Source of the DNA: Parietaria judaica | Taxonomy: Eukaryota > Streptophyta > Magnoliopsida > Rosales > Urticaceae | Direction of reading: 5' to 3' | Length of the DNA stretch: 64,000 nucleotides | NCBI GenBank assembly: GCA_954871525.1 | Contig: OX940869.1 | Coordinates: forward strand, 24,952,001 to 25,016,000 | Shown: positions 12,514 through 25,176 of the stretch, in pieces | Layout: each line of letters begins with the position of its first letter | Position numbering within the stretch: position 1 is the stretch's first letter | Program-made: the position numbers and the translations under genes | Notes under the pieces: model-generated | Seen by the model: only the letters and a program-made list of their open reading frames with translations | Databases searched by the model: none | Told to the model about the DNA's origin: nothing

Positions 12514-12719
12514 ATAAATTCAAGCATATTCAAATAATAATTATTAATTACCACTAACTAAATTTCAAATGAAAACTAAGAGTTGTGTTTGTGATTTGAA
12601 AATGAGAGATTGAATGGTCATTGAATGTAAATAAAATTGAGAATGAGAAATATAAAAAGACTAAAGATTGTACTACTTAAATAAAAATCGAGAAAAATTA
12701 ATATGAAATATAATTTAAT

Positions 12720-12902
12720 TACATTGGTCGGGTCAGAGACCCGACCCCGACCCAAGGTATTGTCCCCGACCCGAATAATACTCGGTCTCGTCCTGATCCG
12801 ACCCAATTTGAATGGGTTGAATTGGAGCGGGTTAAATTGTGGTTGGATCTGTAACAGATTGGGTTGGGTCATCGGATTGAGTCTAGAATGCTCACCCCTA
12901 AT
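12720..12902. mobile_element. Partial hAT-type MITE, GGGTT/CCCGA-rich
   Basis: A block rich in GGTCGGGTC and GACCCGACC ending with ATGCTCACCCCTAA, which resembles the right terminus of plant hAT MITEs (inverted TAGGGGTGAGCAT). A GGGTT-rich start near 6704-6760 could be its displaced left half. No 8-bp duplication could be placed. 12903-13230 has no recognisable feature. Confidence 0.4.
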
Positions 12903-13230
12903 TTCACGAAAATTACAAATTGCTCTATCAGAAAATGATTGAGTAAATTGTACTTCTCCAGTATAAAAAAGACACACGGATATTCCTCTTTCATAGTATC
13001 TCGTTTGTGAGATTGTTGGTTCTCGCTAACATTAACTTGACATGTTTGCTGGTAAAAGAAGATTTGCATTTATTGATCTTCGAATACATGGTAACAGAGA
13101 ATAAAGTACAAATATAAGAATATAAAAAGTGTAAGGCCAACTCCAAATGAACGGTACATCCACCTTCAATATACGTTTCCATTCCAATCAAACTTTAAAT
13201 CTCACACTACAATAATAGTGTGGCACATTT

Positions 13231-13912
13231 GTTGGGATTTACGCCCACAAAGGAGATATTAAGGACATTTTAGCAAATAAACTAATTTATTAATAAAGTA
13301 CTCGATATAATAATACGATTATGTTCTTTTATTGAGAGTTAAATAAAGACTAAATATTCATTCTTATTTAAGTTTGTGTTTATGCATGTATGTCTACACC
13401 CTGAAACTATCATCAACGAAAGAAGAGTTAAGTACAGACTTAACAAGATACATCTTCTTGATTACTTTAAAACGAACATTTTGCAATATTAGAATCAATA
13501 GGGCAATCGTATCCAATTAATGATTGTTTGAATAAACTACTGATATCGGATCGTGTGATATTGAGAGTTGTGACTCTAGAGTGTTTTCTTGATGTCTTAA
13601 TAAAGACATTGAACTAGACCTGTGACACTTTGAAGTTCGAGGCAAAATCGTTTCATTACTCGAAGCTTCAAAATCACAAAGACATTGAACTAGACCTGTG
13701 ACACTTTGTAATTACTTAAATTCCGAAGTGAGTACATAACGTCTTATGACACTTTATGACATTTGACTAGTCAATGGGCAAGACCTAAAGAGATGGATCA
13801 AAGACCCAACAGTTGGTGTCATAATATTGTCTCATTGAACTATGTGATTCAGAGATATGAAATTTGTGTTATAAGAATGTTACAACATTAGTATCACGTC
13901 ATGAAATTTATG
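13231..13912 (+). mobile_element. Truncated copia-like LTR fragment
   Basis: Starts TGTTGGGATTTACGCCC, a typical copia LTR start, and runs into non-coding AT-rich sequence. It contains a local direct duplication of about 29 bp (AGACATTGAACTAGACCTGT..., at about 13608 and 13680). No LTR end, second LTR or target duplication is visible. It abuts the truncated 5' end of the gypsy element. Confidence 0.4.
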
Positions 13913-14041
13913 CGGCATGACCTTTTTTCGTTTTTTTTTCGAAATTTTCGTTGACAAAGCATTTCTGTAAAATAGACGGAGCGAAACGGTATCGACATCA
14001 GAATTTAAAACCATAAAACGAACAAGGAATTCGAAAAGAAG

Positions 14042-15612
14042 TTGGAAGACCTGAATTCGAACCAATCCCGGATCAAAGGAACTTTGATGGAGGTGATGGG
14101 CTCAATCTGTTCCCAGCTCTCCGATGCACCTCACCAAAACATGATTCCAGGGAGGATCCTCGATTTCTTAGAATCACAGGAAACCCCTGGATCTGACGAG
14201 GTGAGAAACACCGCGTCTGCAAGCACGGGTAACACCACCCCAATACGGGACCGTGGACGACTCAACGCTGGACTAACATCCTAGGGGAATAACCCCAGGG
14301 AAAATCTGAACCTTGGCCCAATGCCACTCACGAATGAAAATGGAGTCACCCAAAGAGATTTCGATTTCCGAACTCCGGCCAGACAGAACGTGGTGCCAGA
14401 CACGGCAAACAGAATGCCACCTCTACCACCCCAAGGCCAAGATACATCCGTATCGGGGACACCGCGAGCGATCCCATCCGATAGGATCGAGGTGAACCAT
14501 CCCCAACAAACCTAGGAGGTGCAGACGACGTGAATTTCTGCATATACCCTGACCAGCCATTCCAAGCATGGCTGAGGGAGTTGAAAGACAGCGTCAAAGA
14601 AGTTCGCACTGTAGTAAAAGCGGTAAACTCAAAGTTCCATAAGGCTACCTCGGCTGCCCCTGAGATTGACCTCCTCGTCAGGGAATCAATGTGCACCCAT
14701 TTCATGCCTCAGATCACCGACGTGATAATCAGAGACATTGGGAGGGTGAACATCCCCCGCTACGACGGGAAGACAAACCCGAGAGCACACCTCCGCTCTT
14801 TCCACATGGCGATGGCTAGAACAAACCTCGGGCCAGCTCAACGAGATGCTGGACAATGCCAGATCTTCTCCGAGAACCTCGTAGGAACCGCCCTCGACTG
14901 GCTCTCCAAGTTAGAACCTTATTCGATCAGCTCATTTGATCATTTAACAGCAGCTTTCCTAAAGCATTTCTCAATGTTCATTGAGAAAGAAATGACGATG
15001 GCCCAATTGTATGCCTTGCAGCAATTAAAGGACGAACCACTTCGTAACTTCATCTCCAGGTTCAAAGACGTGATATCCCGCCTTACCTGGGTGAGTGACG
15101 AAACGGCAATCGCAGCACTCACTTCGGGACTTTCGTACAAATCCAAGTTTAGGCAAGATATTTGCGTGAACCGCTATACGTCAATCGAAGACGTGATGCA
15201 CCGCGGAAATAATTGGATCAGGGTAGAAGAAGAACGAGCTGCATTAGCAGCAAAGTTCGACCCTGCACCTATGGCTCCAAAACCACAGTTCCAAGCAAGA
15301 CCGTCTCGAGATCACAACCAACAAAGGGGAAATAGCAACTCACGAGGAGGTCACAGCGGTGGCAATACCAAACGAGGTAGCTATCCCCCAGGGTACGTGA
15401 TGAACTCTGAGACCAACGAAGTAAACGTCTCATACGGAAACTCGCAGCAGAACGATTCATGGCCTAAAGACCCTAAGGCATATTGCAAATTCCACAAGGT
15501 CTACGGCCATGCGACCATCACATGCCGAAAATTCCAAATGGCGTTAGCCGAGCGATTTGAGCGAGGTGAGATAAAAGACCTCGACATTGAAGCCCTCAAT
15601 CCAAAACTATAG
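14042..15612 (+). pseudogene. Gypsy gag polyprotein, frameshifted
   Basis: Structural capsid/nucleocapsid protein of the element. The N-terminal part is read from 14042 to about 14515 with one in-frame stop at about 14282. A frameshift then leads to a 360-residue ORF (14530-15612). That ORF has the retrotransposon gag core (PRYDGKTNPRAHLRSF, ALDWLSKLEP, FLKHFS, AQLYALQQLKDEPLRNFISRF) and a C-terminal zinc-knuckle-like YCKFHKVYGHATITC. It ends with TAG at 15610-15612, and the same frame continues into the protease region, so that stop may be a mutation or the normal end of gag. Confidence 0.85.
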
Positions 15613-16172
15613 GGAGACGAGGCAACAAGGGACGCTTCCGCGGGCTCCAAGAAAAGAAAGCACCAAAAGAGGAGAGATCAATCTCCCCGCAGCGAGGTCC
15701 CGAACTCACCCTCAGAAAAGAAAGGAAAGCAGATAAAGGAGGTCGAAGGCCCTAGTCAGCAGAAAGTGACACAGGTCATCGACGTCATAATGGGAGGATC
15801 ACAGTATTGCAAACCAATGATCAACTCGATCAACGCCCACCAAAGAAAAATCCATACGAGCTCAGCTTGTCAACCGACTTTATGTCCCGAAGCTCTGATC
15901 ATCTTTAAAGAAAGTGATGCAAGACAACTCGCCGGACCACACGACGATGCCCTGGTAGTATCCCTAAGTGTCAACAATTGAGTCACAAAAAGGATCCTCA
16001 TTGACAATGGCAGTTCGGCCGACGTAATATTCTTATCAACACTGTGTCAGATGAAAGTTAAAGCTGAAGATATCAATAGGGAATCAATTCTCGTGACCGG
16101 ATTCAGCGGTCATTCCATTAACACAATAGGGGAAATCAAACTCCCCGTGCTGGAAGGAGGGGTAAATAGATA
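15613..16172 (+). pseudogene. Gypsy aspartic protease region
   Basis: In the same frame as gag. It has a basic linker, the segment VIDVIMGG near 15779, and the aspartic protease motif region RILIDNGSSADVIF near 15991-16032, where IDNGSS corresponds to the active-site Asp. In-frame stops are at about 15979 (TGA) and 16171 (TAG). The stretch 16173-16366 drifts out of frame before RT, so at least one indel lies there. Confidence 0.75.
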
Positions 16173-16366
16173 AAAAGCGACCAAGACATGTCAAGGAGAT
16201 GCTACATGTCAAGCTTCCTGCTCGCAAAGTAGAGAACGGAACACAACGCATAGCAATCAAAACGAACAGAGGTGAAAGAAGTTTGAATTACCTCGGAAAG
16301 TGACTCACCGACACTCGATATGGTCAAAGAAGTGTCCATCGATGAAGGAAATCCCACACGGTCAAT

Positions 16367-17625
16367 ATGGGGACCGAACTCAAGGGCGAACTGCGAAAAG
16401 AGCTCATCAAGTTCCTTAAAAGAAACAAAGAGTGTTTCGCATGGTCACACGAAGAGATGCCGGGGATTGATCTCGAGATCATATCCCATCAACTAAACGT
16501 CGACCTAACCTTTCGGCCCATAAAGCAAAATCGAAGGAAGTTAGCCCCCGAACGATCCCAAGCTGTAAACGACGAGGACCAGAGACTTCTCCAGGCAGGA
16601 TCAATTCGCGAGGTCAAATATCCAGACTGGTTGGCTAACACCGTCGTGGTAAAAAAGAAGAGCGGGAAATGGAGGGTATGTATCGATTTTACAGACCTGA
16701 ATAAAGCTTGTCCAAAAGACAGCTTCCCACTCCCCCACATCGACAGACTAGTCGAGGCGACGTGCGGACACAAACTACTGTTCTTCATGGATGCCTTCTC
16801 GGGGTACAATCAAATACTAATGCACCCCGTTGACCAAGAAAAAACGGTCTTCATAACCGAACGAGGTATCTACTATTACAAAGTAATGCCATTCGGCTTA
16901 AAGAACTCCGGATTAACTTACCAAAGGCTCGTCAACAAAATGTTCTCGGAACACCTCGGAAAAACCTAGAGGTTTATATTGATGACATGTTGGTAAAGTC
17001 AAAGCACTCGGGGGATCACATCGCACACCTCGAGTAATGCTTTGAGGTACTAAAAAAGTATCAAATGAAGCTCAACCCATCTAAATGCTCATTCGGGGTA
17101 TCTTCCGGAAAATTTCTAGGCTACTTGGTGACTCAACGAGGTATCGAGGAAAATTCGGAACAGATCGGAGCACTAATAAACATGTCGTCACCTCGAAACA
17201 TCAGGGAAGTTCAAAGACTCAACAGAAGGATAGCCGCCCTGAACTGATTCATCTCAAGGTCAACGGACAAGTGTCTCCCATTTTACAAAATGCTGAAAGG
17301 GAACAAGAAGTTTGAATGGACCTCGGAGTGCGAGCAAGCATTACAAGATCTCAAGAGATATTTCTCCACCCCGCCGATATTGGTAAACCCAATTACCGGC
17401 GAACCCCTGTTCATCTACCTTGTAGTAACCAGCTTCACCGTCAGCAGCGTACTGGTGCGAGAAGACCGAGGCGATCAAAAGCCAATATTCTACACGAGCA
17501 AATCTCTAGAAGATGCCGAGACACGGTATCCCGCGTTAGAGAAGCTCGCACTGGCGCTCATAATGTCAGCAAGAAAACTGAGACCGTATTTCCAAGCTCA
17601 CACGATCGTGGTAATGACTTTGTAG
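16367..17625 (+). pseudogene. Gypsy reverse transcriptase and first RNase H
   Basis: RT begins with FAWSHEEMPGID and includes WRVCIDFTDLNKACPKDSFPLP, FMDAFSGYNQI and FGLKNSG. A one-base loss near 16965 shifts the frame just before the catalytic VYIDDMLVKSK segment. Further stops are at 17036 (TAA) and about 17247 (TGA). The RNase H part (from about 17320) has FEWTSECEQALQDLK, PLFIYLVVTSFTVSSVLVRE and ETRYPALEKLALAL (shown in part). In the family this enzyme copies the RNA into cDNA. Confidence 0.85.
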
Positions 17626-18327
17626 CCACTACAGATCGTACTCCACAGTACAAACCAATCTGGAAGGCTGATAAAGTGGGCTGTCGAATTGCGCGAGTTC
17701 GACCTGGAATACAAGGTGTGGAAATGTGCTAAATCACAAGTCCTAGCCGACTTCATAGTGGAATTACCCACGGATCAACCCGAAGGAAGAACTGTGGACG
17801 AAATATGGATCCTAAAGGTGGATGGATCATCAAACCAAGAAGGATCGGGAGCAGGAATCCACCTCGTATCACCAAGTGGCGAGGTGATAGAAAAATCATT
17901 TCGGCTGAAATTCAAAACCTCAAATAACGAGGCAGAATATGAAGCGCTCATAGCCGGCTTAAAACTCGAGAGAGCAGTCGGGGTATCACGGATAAAAGCC
18001 CAGTCCGACTCAAAGCTCGTGACAAGCCAAATAACAGGAGAATACGAAGCCAAAGATCCCAAAATGAACGCCTATCTAAAGGTCGTCCAACGGCTAATAA
18101 GCTCATTCAACGAGGTCGAGGTTGTCCAAATCTCGCGAAGTGAAAATACCCAAGCTGATGCCCTCGCAGGGCTAGCATCCACCTCGAATTCCGAGGTGAA
18201 AATAATCATCCCAGTAGAATTCATAGACGCACCGAGCATCGATCTTAGCATAAACATCATTGAGCTCCAAGATAATGACTGGAGAACTCCCATAATAAAG
18301 TACATCCGAGATGGAGAAGCACCTTGA
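17626..18327 (+). pseudogene. Second RNase H-like domain of the Tat-lineage gypsy
   Basis: Continues in the RT/RNase H frame after a TAG at about 17623. It contains WILKVDGSSNQEGSGAGI, the segment NNEAEYEALIAGLKL and ADALAGLAS, which match the additional (archaeal-like) RNase H domain of Tat elements. This supports the lineage call. The 212-residue stretch 17689-18327 is uninterrupted. Confidence 0.85.
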
Positions 18328-18375
18328 GATCGCCAATAAGCTAGAAAAATCAAAGCTAAGAGCTCGAGATTCTGC

Positions 18376-19553
18376 ATGATCAACGAATCACTGTACAAAA
18401 GGAGCTTCAAGGGACCGTACCTGAAATGCCTCGGGAAAGAAGAAGCATTAAACGCACTTTGCGAGGTACACGAGGGAACATGTGGGAACCACTATGGGGG
18501 CAGGTCGCTCGTGAGCAAAGTAAAACGGCAAGGCTTGTTCTGGCCAACCATGTTCGAAGACAGCGAGTCTCACGTTAGAAAATGCGATGCATGCCAAAAA
18601 CATGCTCCCACCATCAAGCAACCAGCCCTAAAACTTCCTCCATCACGGTGCCGTATCCTTTCATGAAGTGGTCAATGGACATCGTAGGACCTATGCCGGC
18701 CGCGAAAGGACTGACAAGGTTCCTTCTGATCGCCACCGACTACTTCACGTAGTGGGTAGAGGCAAAAGCATACGTCCTCATCAAGGACATAGACGTGGAA
18801 AAATTCATGTGGAATGACATCATCTGTAGATTTGGTCTCCCCAAGGAAATCATAGCATACAAGAGTCCACAATTCATCTCGAATAGGTTCAAAAACTTCT
18901 ATGCAGGCCTAGGAATATCCTTAAACACCTTGTCACCGAGGTACCCACAAGGTAACGGACATTCCGATGTGGCAAATAGAACCATCATTGATGGGATCAA
19001 GAAAAGGATGGACACCAAGAAATGAAGATGGCCTGAATAGCTCCTCGGGGTACTATGGGCATATCAAACCACACCTCGGAGGGCAACGGGCGAAACACCT
19101 TTCGCTCTAGTTCACGGAATAGAAGCGATGGTCCCAGCAGAAGCAGAATCACTAAGTGTGCGACGAGAATACTGCCCGGACAAACCAGAAGAAAACAACG
19201 ACATTCTACTTGATGAGCTCGACTACATCGAGAATCGAAGAGACCACGCACTTCGTAGAATAAAAAACAACCAAAGGGTAATCACAAGATACTACAATGC
19301 AAAATTACAACCACGATCCTTCGAGGTAGGAAACCTAGTACTACGCAAAGTATTTCAAAATACAGCGGAACTGAATGCCGAAAAACTAGGGATAAACTGG
19401 GAAGGACTCTACATAGTGTCCGAGATAGTAAAACCCGGCGTGTATAGGCTAATGAACGGAATGGCTAAAAGTCCTCCGAAGTTGGAACACCCAACACCTC
19501 AAAAGGTATTACTCCTAAAGGGAGGTACCCCCCGCAACTACGTAGTGGCTTGA
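18376..19553 (+). pseudogene. Gypsy integrase, catalytic residues lost
   Basis: Starts with an HHCC-type zinc segment (HEGTCGNHYGG ... CDACQKHAP). A frameshift near 18645 precedes the core domain (MKWSMDIVGPMP). The usual second catalytic Asp in a SDNGxQF-type motif is replaced (IIAYKSPQFIS), and the usual Glu of GQAExxNR is Asp (GHSDVANR). Stops interrupt at about 18750, 19022 and 19037. A C-terminal part with LQPRSFEVGNLVLRKV and a chromatin/DNA-binding-like tail ends at 19551-19553. The enzyme could not be active. Confidence 0.85.
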
Positions 19554-20217
19554 TCCCAGTAAACATGGTACGTAGGCAGCCCGTCAAGGGCACAACCCCT
19601 AATCTTACACCTCTCCTAAACATCTTGGTTATCCGAGGTATGATACTCTGAGCCCCCAAAGTAACATCATCATTGTCCCTTCAGGGGGATGGGAGCATAG
19701 ACTTAGCAATCACGCTCCCAGCAAATCACCTCGTTTTCTCAAACATCTCACAGCACAAAGATGATTACGAAGTGCCAACTATATTCGAGGCACCTCACAA
19801 CGTCTTGCCAAAGTGACAAGACACTTTCCTCAAAAGCAAAGCCCAGCGTCCCCAAGATGAGATTCGATTTCGATTTAGTACAAGTCCAGCTCCCATACGA
19901 GGAAAGCTACTTGGAATGAAAACATCTCGCTAAAAGACCAGCTCGTTCGGTAACAAAAGCCAACAAACAGCAAGGGCAACGAGTATAGTCGAAATGTGGA
20001 AATCACAAGAAATGTAGCTAGATCAAACAAGGGCAATGCGAGAAATTACAAGGGAAAGCTAGAATATTATTTAATCGAAGAGACAAACCCAAAAGAGGGG
20101 CAAGTTGGGCTACCAACCCTAAAAAGTACACCTCAAAAAATCGATGCTAGAATCCAAACATTACAAAGGAAAACGCCCAGGTCAGACTACCGACCAAAAA
20201 AGGCGATATGTTCTTAA

Positions 20218-20993
20218 TGTTGGGAATCACTTCTCAGATTCCGTGTTAATTATCACGAAATGTACCTCTGAACCGTCAGGGTATCATTTAAAAAATTATT
20301 TTAAAGCGGAAAACTTGTTATCCGTTCAACGGTCCGGATATCGGATAATAACCATATCACAAGATCTGATAAATATTATGTAATTTAATATTCATAATTC
20401 ATTATTAATAATCTAGTCATTATAGGAAATAAATAGAAAGCAGTAAATGGTTGCATTTATTAACCCAATGCATAAGGCCGTACCTCTATTGACGACTTCC
20501 GGCTGCGCGTTCTGAATCGGACAGGGCTCCGCCGGTGCTGAGGGAAACTCTCGTGATCTTCCAGGATATTCTCCTGGATTCCTCGTACCGAAGCGTGGGC
20601 TTCGTCGGCAGGACTCCATCGCAAAATTTAAACTGATGGTTCTTTTTAAGCTTCCGGAGAACTAAGTCTCTTAAGCTGAACCAGAAAGAGAGATCAGAGA
20701 GAAAATTCGCAGACCCTGAAGGAGATGGAGAGTTCGAATTTTTCTCTGGGGAAAGGTGTGAAAAATGTATAGAATGAGCCTCCTATTTATAGGCTCAGAA
20801 TGTAACCGAATTAGAGAAATTCTCTCCCTAATTTCGAATTCTATTAATTAAATATAATTAATTATTTCAATCCAATGGTCTAGATTTAATCTGATCTAAA
20901 TCCAATGGATATAATTAATTAGGGATTTAATTAAATAAGAAAGATTTGGATAAAATAAAAAATCCAATCTTATCTTCTTATCTTATAAAATTC

Positions 20994-21029
<36 letters not shown>

Positions 21030-22971
21030 TTTCGAATTCTAATTATCTAGATCCAACGGTTGAGATAAATCTTTAAACCGATCTAATGGATCAAATTAGT
21101 TTATGATAAAATCAAATATTAAAAGTTTTAATAAAGATCAAATTCGAATTTATCCAAAAACATAATTCGAAATTAATATATTATATATATAATTAATTAA
21201 TTTCCAATCAGACGGTAAAGATTAAATCTTAGACCGATCTAACGGATATAATTAATTAGCTAAATTCGAAAATCAAAACTTGGTCACCAAGTTATTAATT
21301 TCGAATATATCAATATCCTAATCCAACAATTGATATTAAATCATAACCGATCCAATGGATTAAATTGATTTTTGGGTTTTTCTCAAATACCAAAACATTT
21401 GGTACTTTTGCCGCAATAATGAAAAGACCAAAGTCTTTCCATTCGAATGTATATGGTTCCACATTCCAAGGCATAATTCAATTTCTACACTTATAATATA
21501 TATAAATATATATTATTTACATATTAATATGAATCTATTAATTATTGATTAATTGTTAATAATATATTAATAATCAAATTTGAATAATTAAATCATATTA
21601 ATATTCTCTGATCTCAATATCAAACATTCAAATGTCATGGTGACAAACCATCATTTAAATTCGTGACATGTGATTTAATTTCATAGTTTACCGAAACGAT
21701 CACAAACTTAGAAATTCTCTAAATCACAAACCGTACGTCGAAACGACTCGGTTCCAAAAGAATAGTTTCTTAGAATTTAATTTCTAACAACTTTAATGTT
21801 GACAGAAAATCCAAATTCTACTTTCTTTTGTCAGTTAATTTTGGTTACCAAGATATGGTATTTTTGCCACGCTACTGATAAAACTATCTGATGATTGTCA
21901 CAGACTTCAGTTTTATGAGTCTTGCCAAATGATCTTAAAAAATATTTCAAAATATTTTTACCACGTACGTATCATCCGTTACGGAGCTATCCTGAGGACC
22001 ATGGACCCGTATCAGTTAAGCTCCAACGAACTGCTAGGGTGTTCGTCAAACCTCGATGTTATTCCACTATAAACACGAGGCTGCACTCTTTAGTGATACA
22101 GTATATATTATTCCCTTAAATACAACAGGGTGTCCATTCATAATATCAAATTCGGGTTATTGATCTTTCACTTTATGATCCACACATGAGCGATTGGTTT
22201 CTACCGTTATGCCCCTCATTGCATTTTCATCCTTGACTCAGTCAGCAATATCATGAGTAACCCACTTATGGTTTCGATTCATAAGTTGCGCACGGGTACC
22301 TCTCACTTCTCACCACCGACAATCAAGGGAATCATCATGACTGTGAAGAGAGCTATGTGATGCCCATGTCTATGACCAAGCTACCCTTACTGCTGACTAT
22401 CATGTTCCCAAAATAATAGTGTTGGGAACAACGGTAAAATATTGTGTTCTTTAACGGTTAAATCAAAGAACAATCAAGCCAGCAGCTCGGACTCAAGATC
22501 ACTCAGGACTTAGATCGAATATCCATTTAATCATCTACTACTGACTCAACTCCAAGTTATCAGTGACGATCTTATATGATAACTTTCGGAGTTTAAGTCA
22601 GGTCCAGTCCAGTATGAAGACACATCATACTTAATGCACTTCTAGTGAGTGTGACACACGCAAAATCCAGAATAGGATTGTCACTTAGTCTCATTAATGA
22701 CCTTATACGATTAATGGGCTCCCATCCAGTTAATAAGGTAACAGACATTTTAAGTTCATTTGTTATGATTATTAATTCTTCCTCACATTGACTCTGTTGT
22801 GATAATAATAACATAATTGCATCCTTTATGAACTAAGGATCAAACATTCTATTTTACTCTACCAGAAACTATAATAAGATTATCATAATAAGCATCATCT
22901 TTATTCAACGACTTGTCATAATCTTTTACAAATGGATAAAATATCTTGTTTAAGGACACACATGTCCAACA
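20218..22971 (-). mobile_element. 2.75-kb LTR-like insertion with 5-bp TSD
   Basis: Begins TGTTGGGAATCAC and ends ACATGTCCAACA. It is flanked by CTTAA at 20213-20217 and 22972-22976. A TATA box (CCTATAAATAGG) lies on the minus strand at about 20788-20799, near the 20218 end, so the probable LTR orientation is minus with its start at 22971. No coding domains are seen. It is read as a solo copia-type LTR inserted into the 3' region of the gypsy element; a long non-autonomous element cannot be excluded. It contains an AT run at about 20996-21025 and many short repeats such as ATCTAATGGAT or ATCCAATGG. Confidence 0.75.
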
Positions 22972-23035
22972 CTTAACAAGATGAACTTGGGGCACCAACG
23001 CCCTAAAAGAAACAAAACAAAAAAAGGGGGTAGAA

Positions 23036-24620
23036 CTAAACTTCTTCTTCTTCGGCTAACTCATTGCGCGCCACGTCTTCCCGGCCTACTTCTTCCTCGC
23101 CATTGACCCCATCCTTGGCCAGGTCACCTCCTACTCATTCCTCCAGACCGCTACCGGCTTCGGGGACCTTTTCCTCAACGGGGTTGATCTTGGAGGAGCC
23201 AACCGGGACGGTATCCTCGGCATGGGCAGCATGAGCTAAGGAGGGAACGGAGACCGGGGAGGACGCACCAAGCGCATGACCACCTGGGACATGAAACCCA
23301 GCACGCTTAGACCTACAACAATTCCGCCAACCACAAAAATCTTACAGAAGCCTCCGAGATAGTCCAAACACTTACCTTGGGAGATGTTGGAGGTGGCTTG
23401 CTTCTTCAGCTGGGCCCCCAGCGCCAGATTGTCTTGTCTCGGTGCTCAATCCGCTTCTGGAGCTTCTCGGAGGCCTTCTTCACGGTAAGGCGAGATGCAG
23501 TAATTACTTCGTTCTTCGCCTTTTGGAGCTCGGCCGAGGTGGTCACGAGGTGAGCTCGAACCTTTTCAACGTTCTCCCTTAATATCTCCACCTGGGAAAC
23601 ATCAGCCCGGAGGCCAGACACCTCCTCGGTAAGAGCCCCCGTGCGCTGGCGCTCCTCATGCAATTGGGTCTGAACCTTCACCTTTGTCTGCCTCAGATGC
23701 TCGATGGTCATGTTTGCCCCCAAAGAGATTCGCTTCGGCCTTCTTGAGCTGCCCCCTGCATCCGAGCAGCTCATTCTCTTTCTCGCTCAGGCTGGCCTCC
23801 AGCTCTTTCAGCAGGCTCCTGGACCCCGACGCGGTCGCTTCAGTCAGCTCGGACTTAAGCCCGGCTAGGTCTTTCTCGTACGCAAGAACCATTCTGTTCA
23901 AGTATGTCAAAAAGTGAAAACATGAAAATTTATTCAGACACGCTAAGCTAAGGGAAAGAACAAATCGGAAAGTTTGAATTCACTTACCCGAACACAAGGC
24001 TGAGCCATACGCTCGTAGTCCTTTCCATGAGCGAGCTCCATCACGTCTAAGGGACGACCGAGATGCGTCGAGCTGGCAATGTACCTGGAGGAGGCACGTG
24101 CCGAGTCGACAATGGACTTCTCGGCTGAGAATTGGACGAAGACATGCTGAACCCCCTCCTCGTAAGAAACGGAGCGAATGCTGCTTCCTTCAGAGACCGC
24201 CGACGCATTCCTCTTCTCATCACCTTGCGAGTTTGACCTGGTACGGGGTGCAGAACGCTCGGGCATCGCCTTGCTCTTCTTCACGGGTACGAGGGGCACC
24301 TCAGCACGATCGGCGGAGCGCCCACGTTTATCAGCACGCGACGCAGAGGCCTCCGCCGCCCCAGATGGCGCGACCTTCTCATCATCCGCAACCTCATCAT
24401 CCGCCACCTTGCCTTCAATCTTAACATGGCGAGCAGACTACACTTCCCGAGCCTTAGCCACAAGAGTCTCAAGCGAGGCATCCTCGGGGGTCTCGTCGCT
24501 GGGCGAGGAAGGGAGCTCCACCACGGGAATGGAGGCGTCACCTCGTTGTTTCGGAGTGTCGCTCGTGCCACTAGACGACTTCATAGACTCCTCGGGCCCT
24601 GCACAACACGAGGCTATCAA
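23036..24620 (-). pseudogene. Antisense coiled-coil ORF in the gypsy 3' region
   Basis: Antisense to pol. The first part (24620 to about 23988) is acidic and Ser/Ala-rich with one in-frame stop at about 24438. It is followed by a GT donor (23987-23986) and an AG acceptor (23895-23894). The next exon (23893-23376) encodes a long coiled coil (MVLAYEKDLAGLKSELTEAT, LKKAEANL, LHEERQRTGALTEEVSGLRA, LVTTSAELQKAKNEV) with a frameshift near 23720. A donor at 23375 and acceptor at 23285-23284 lead to an acidic last exon (23283-23036) ending EEEEV and stop. Antisense ORFs of this kind are known in Retand/Grande-type Tat elements; their function is unknown. The exon joint at 23988/23893 does not keep frame, so the copy looks dead. 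Confidence 0.65.
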
Positions 24621-25161
24621 GAGAAAAATCTACAAAAATGGTAACGAGGTGAAACCACCTTGTAATAATCCCCACACCTCGTTCATAAAAAATTACCTTG
24701 AACGCTCAGGGGAACAGCTAGAATCGCTTGCTCTCTCGAACTTCAGAATCTCCAATAGCCCGAGCTCTTGATCCTAGCGACCGGAAAGTCCGCCCAGTTG
24801 AGCCCACCCTTAGGGATGAGCTTCTTCTTGATGGTACGGAACCTCAAGTCCACCTCAGGAGCAGCTGACTAACCTAGTAAATGTACAGGAAAGGAAAACG
24901 AGGTCAGTAAGAAATATGCACACTTTACACGTGTCCCTGCCATGCACGAAAAGCAAACCCCTAATCCAACTAATTCAGTTACATTTCAATGGGATTATTT
25001 CCCAAAATGCGAATTTTAAAAATTTTGCCTGCCAGTCCTCATTTTCTTGATTCGAAATTCTGAAATAATGCACAACATTATCAAAAAGAATTGAGATAAT
25101 TCGGGAAAATAATTTTCGATCATCAACACGCTGAAGTCCACCAAGTTACATTCACTTAGTG

Positions 25162-25176
25162 CACTGGGGGGCTCAC
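25162..25176 (+). other. Polypurine tract of the gypsy element
   Basis: A CACTGGGGGGCTCAC stretch directly before the 3' LTR start. Its G-run and position fit the plus-strand priming site of a Tat-lineage element. Confidence 0.65.

Noticed and set aside
20413..20619. Minus-strand ORF of 68 codons in the 2.75-kb insertion
   Set aside because: It lies just downstream of the minus-strand TATA box, where LTR leader RNA would be, with no protein motif.
24281..24571. Arg/Met-rich minus-strand ORF of 96 codons
   Set aside because: It overlaps the better-supported coiled-coil antisense gene in another frame and has composition typical of a shadow frame of GC-rich coding DNA.
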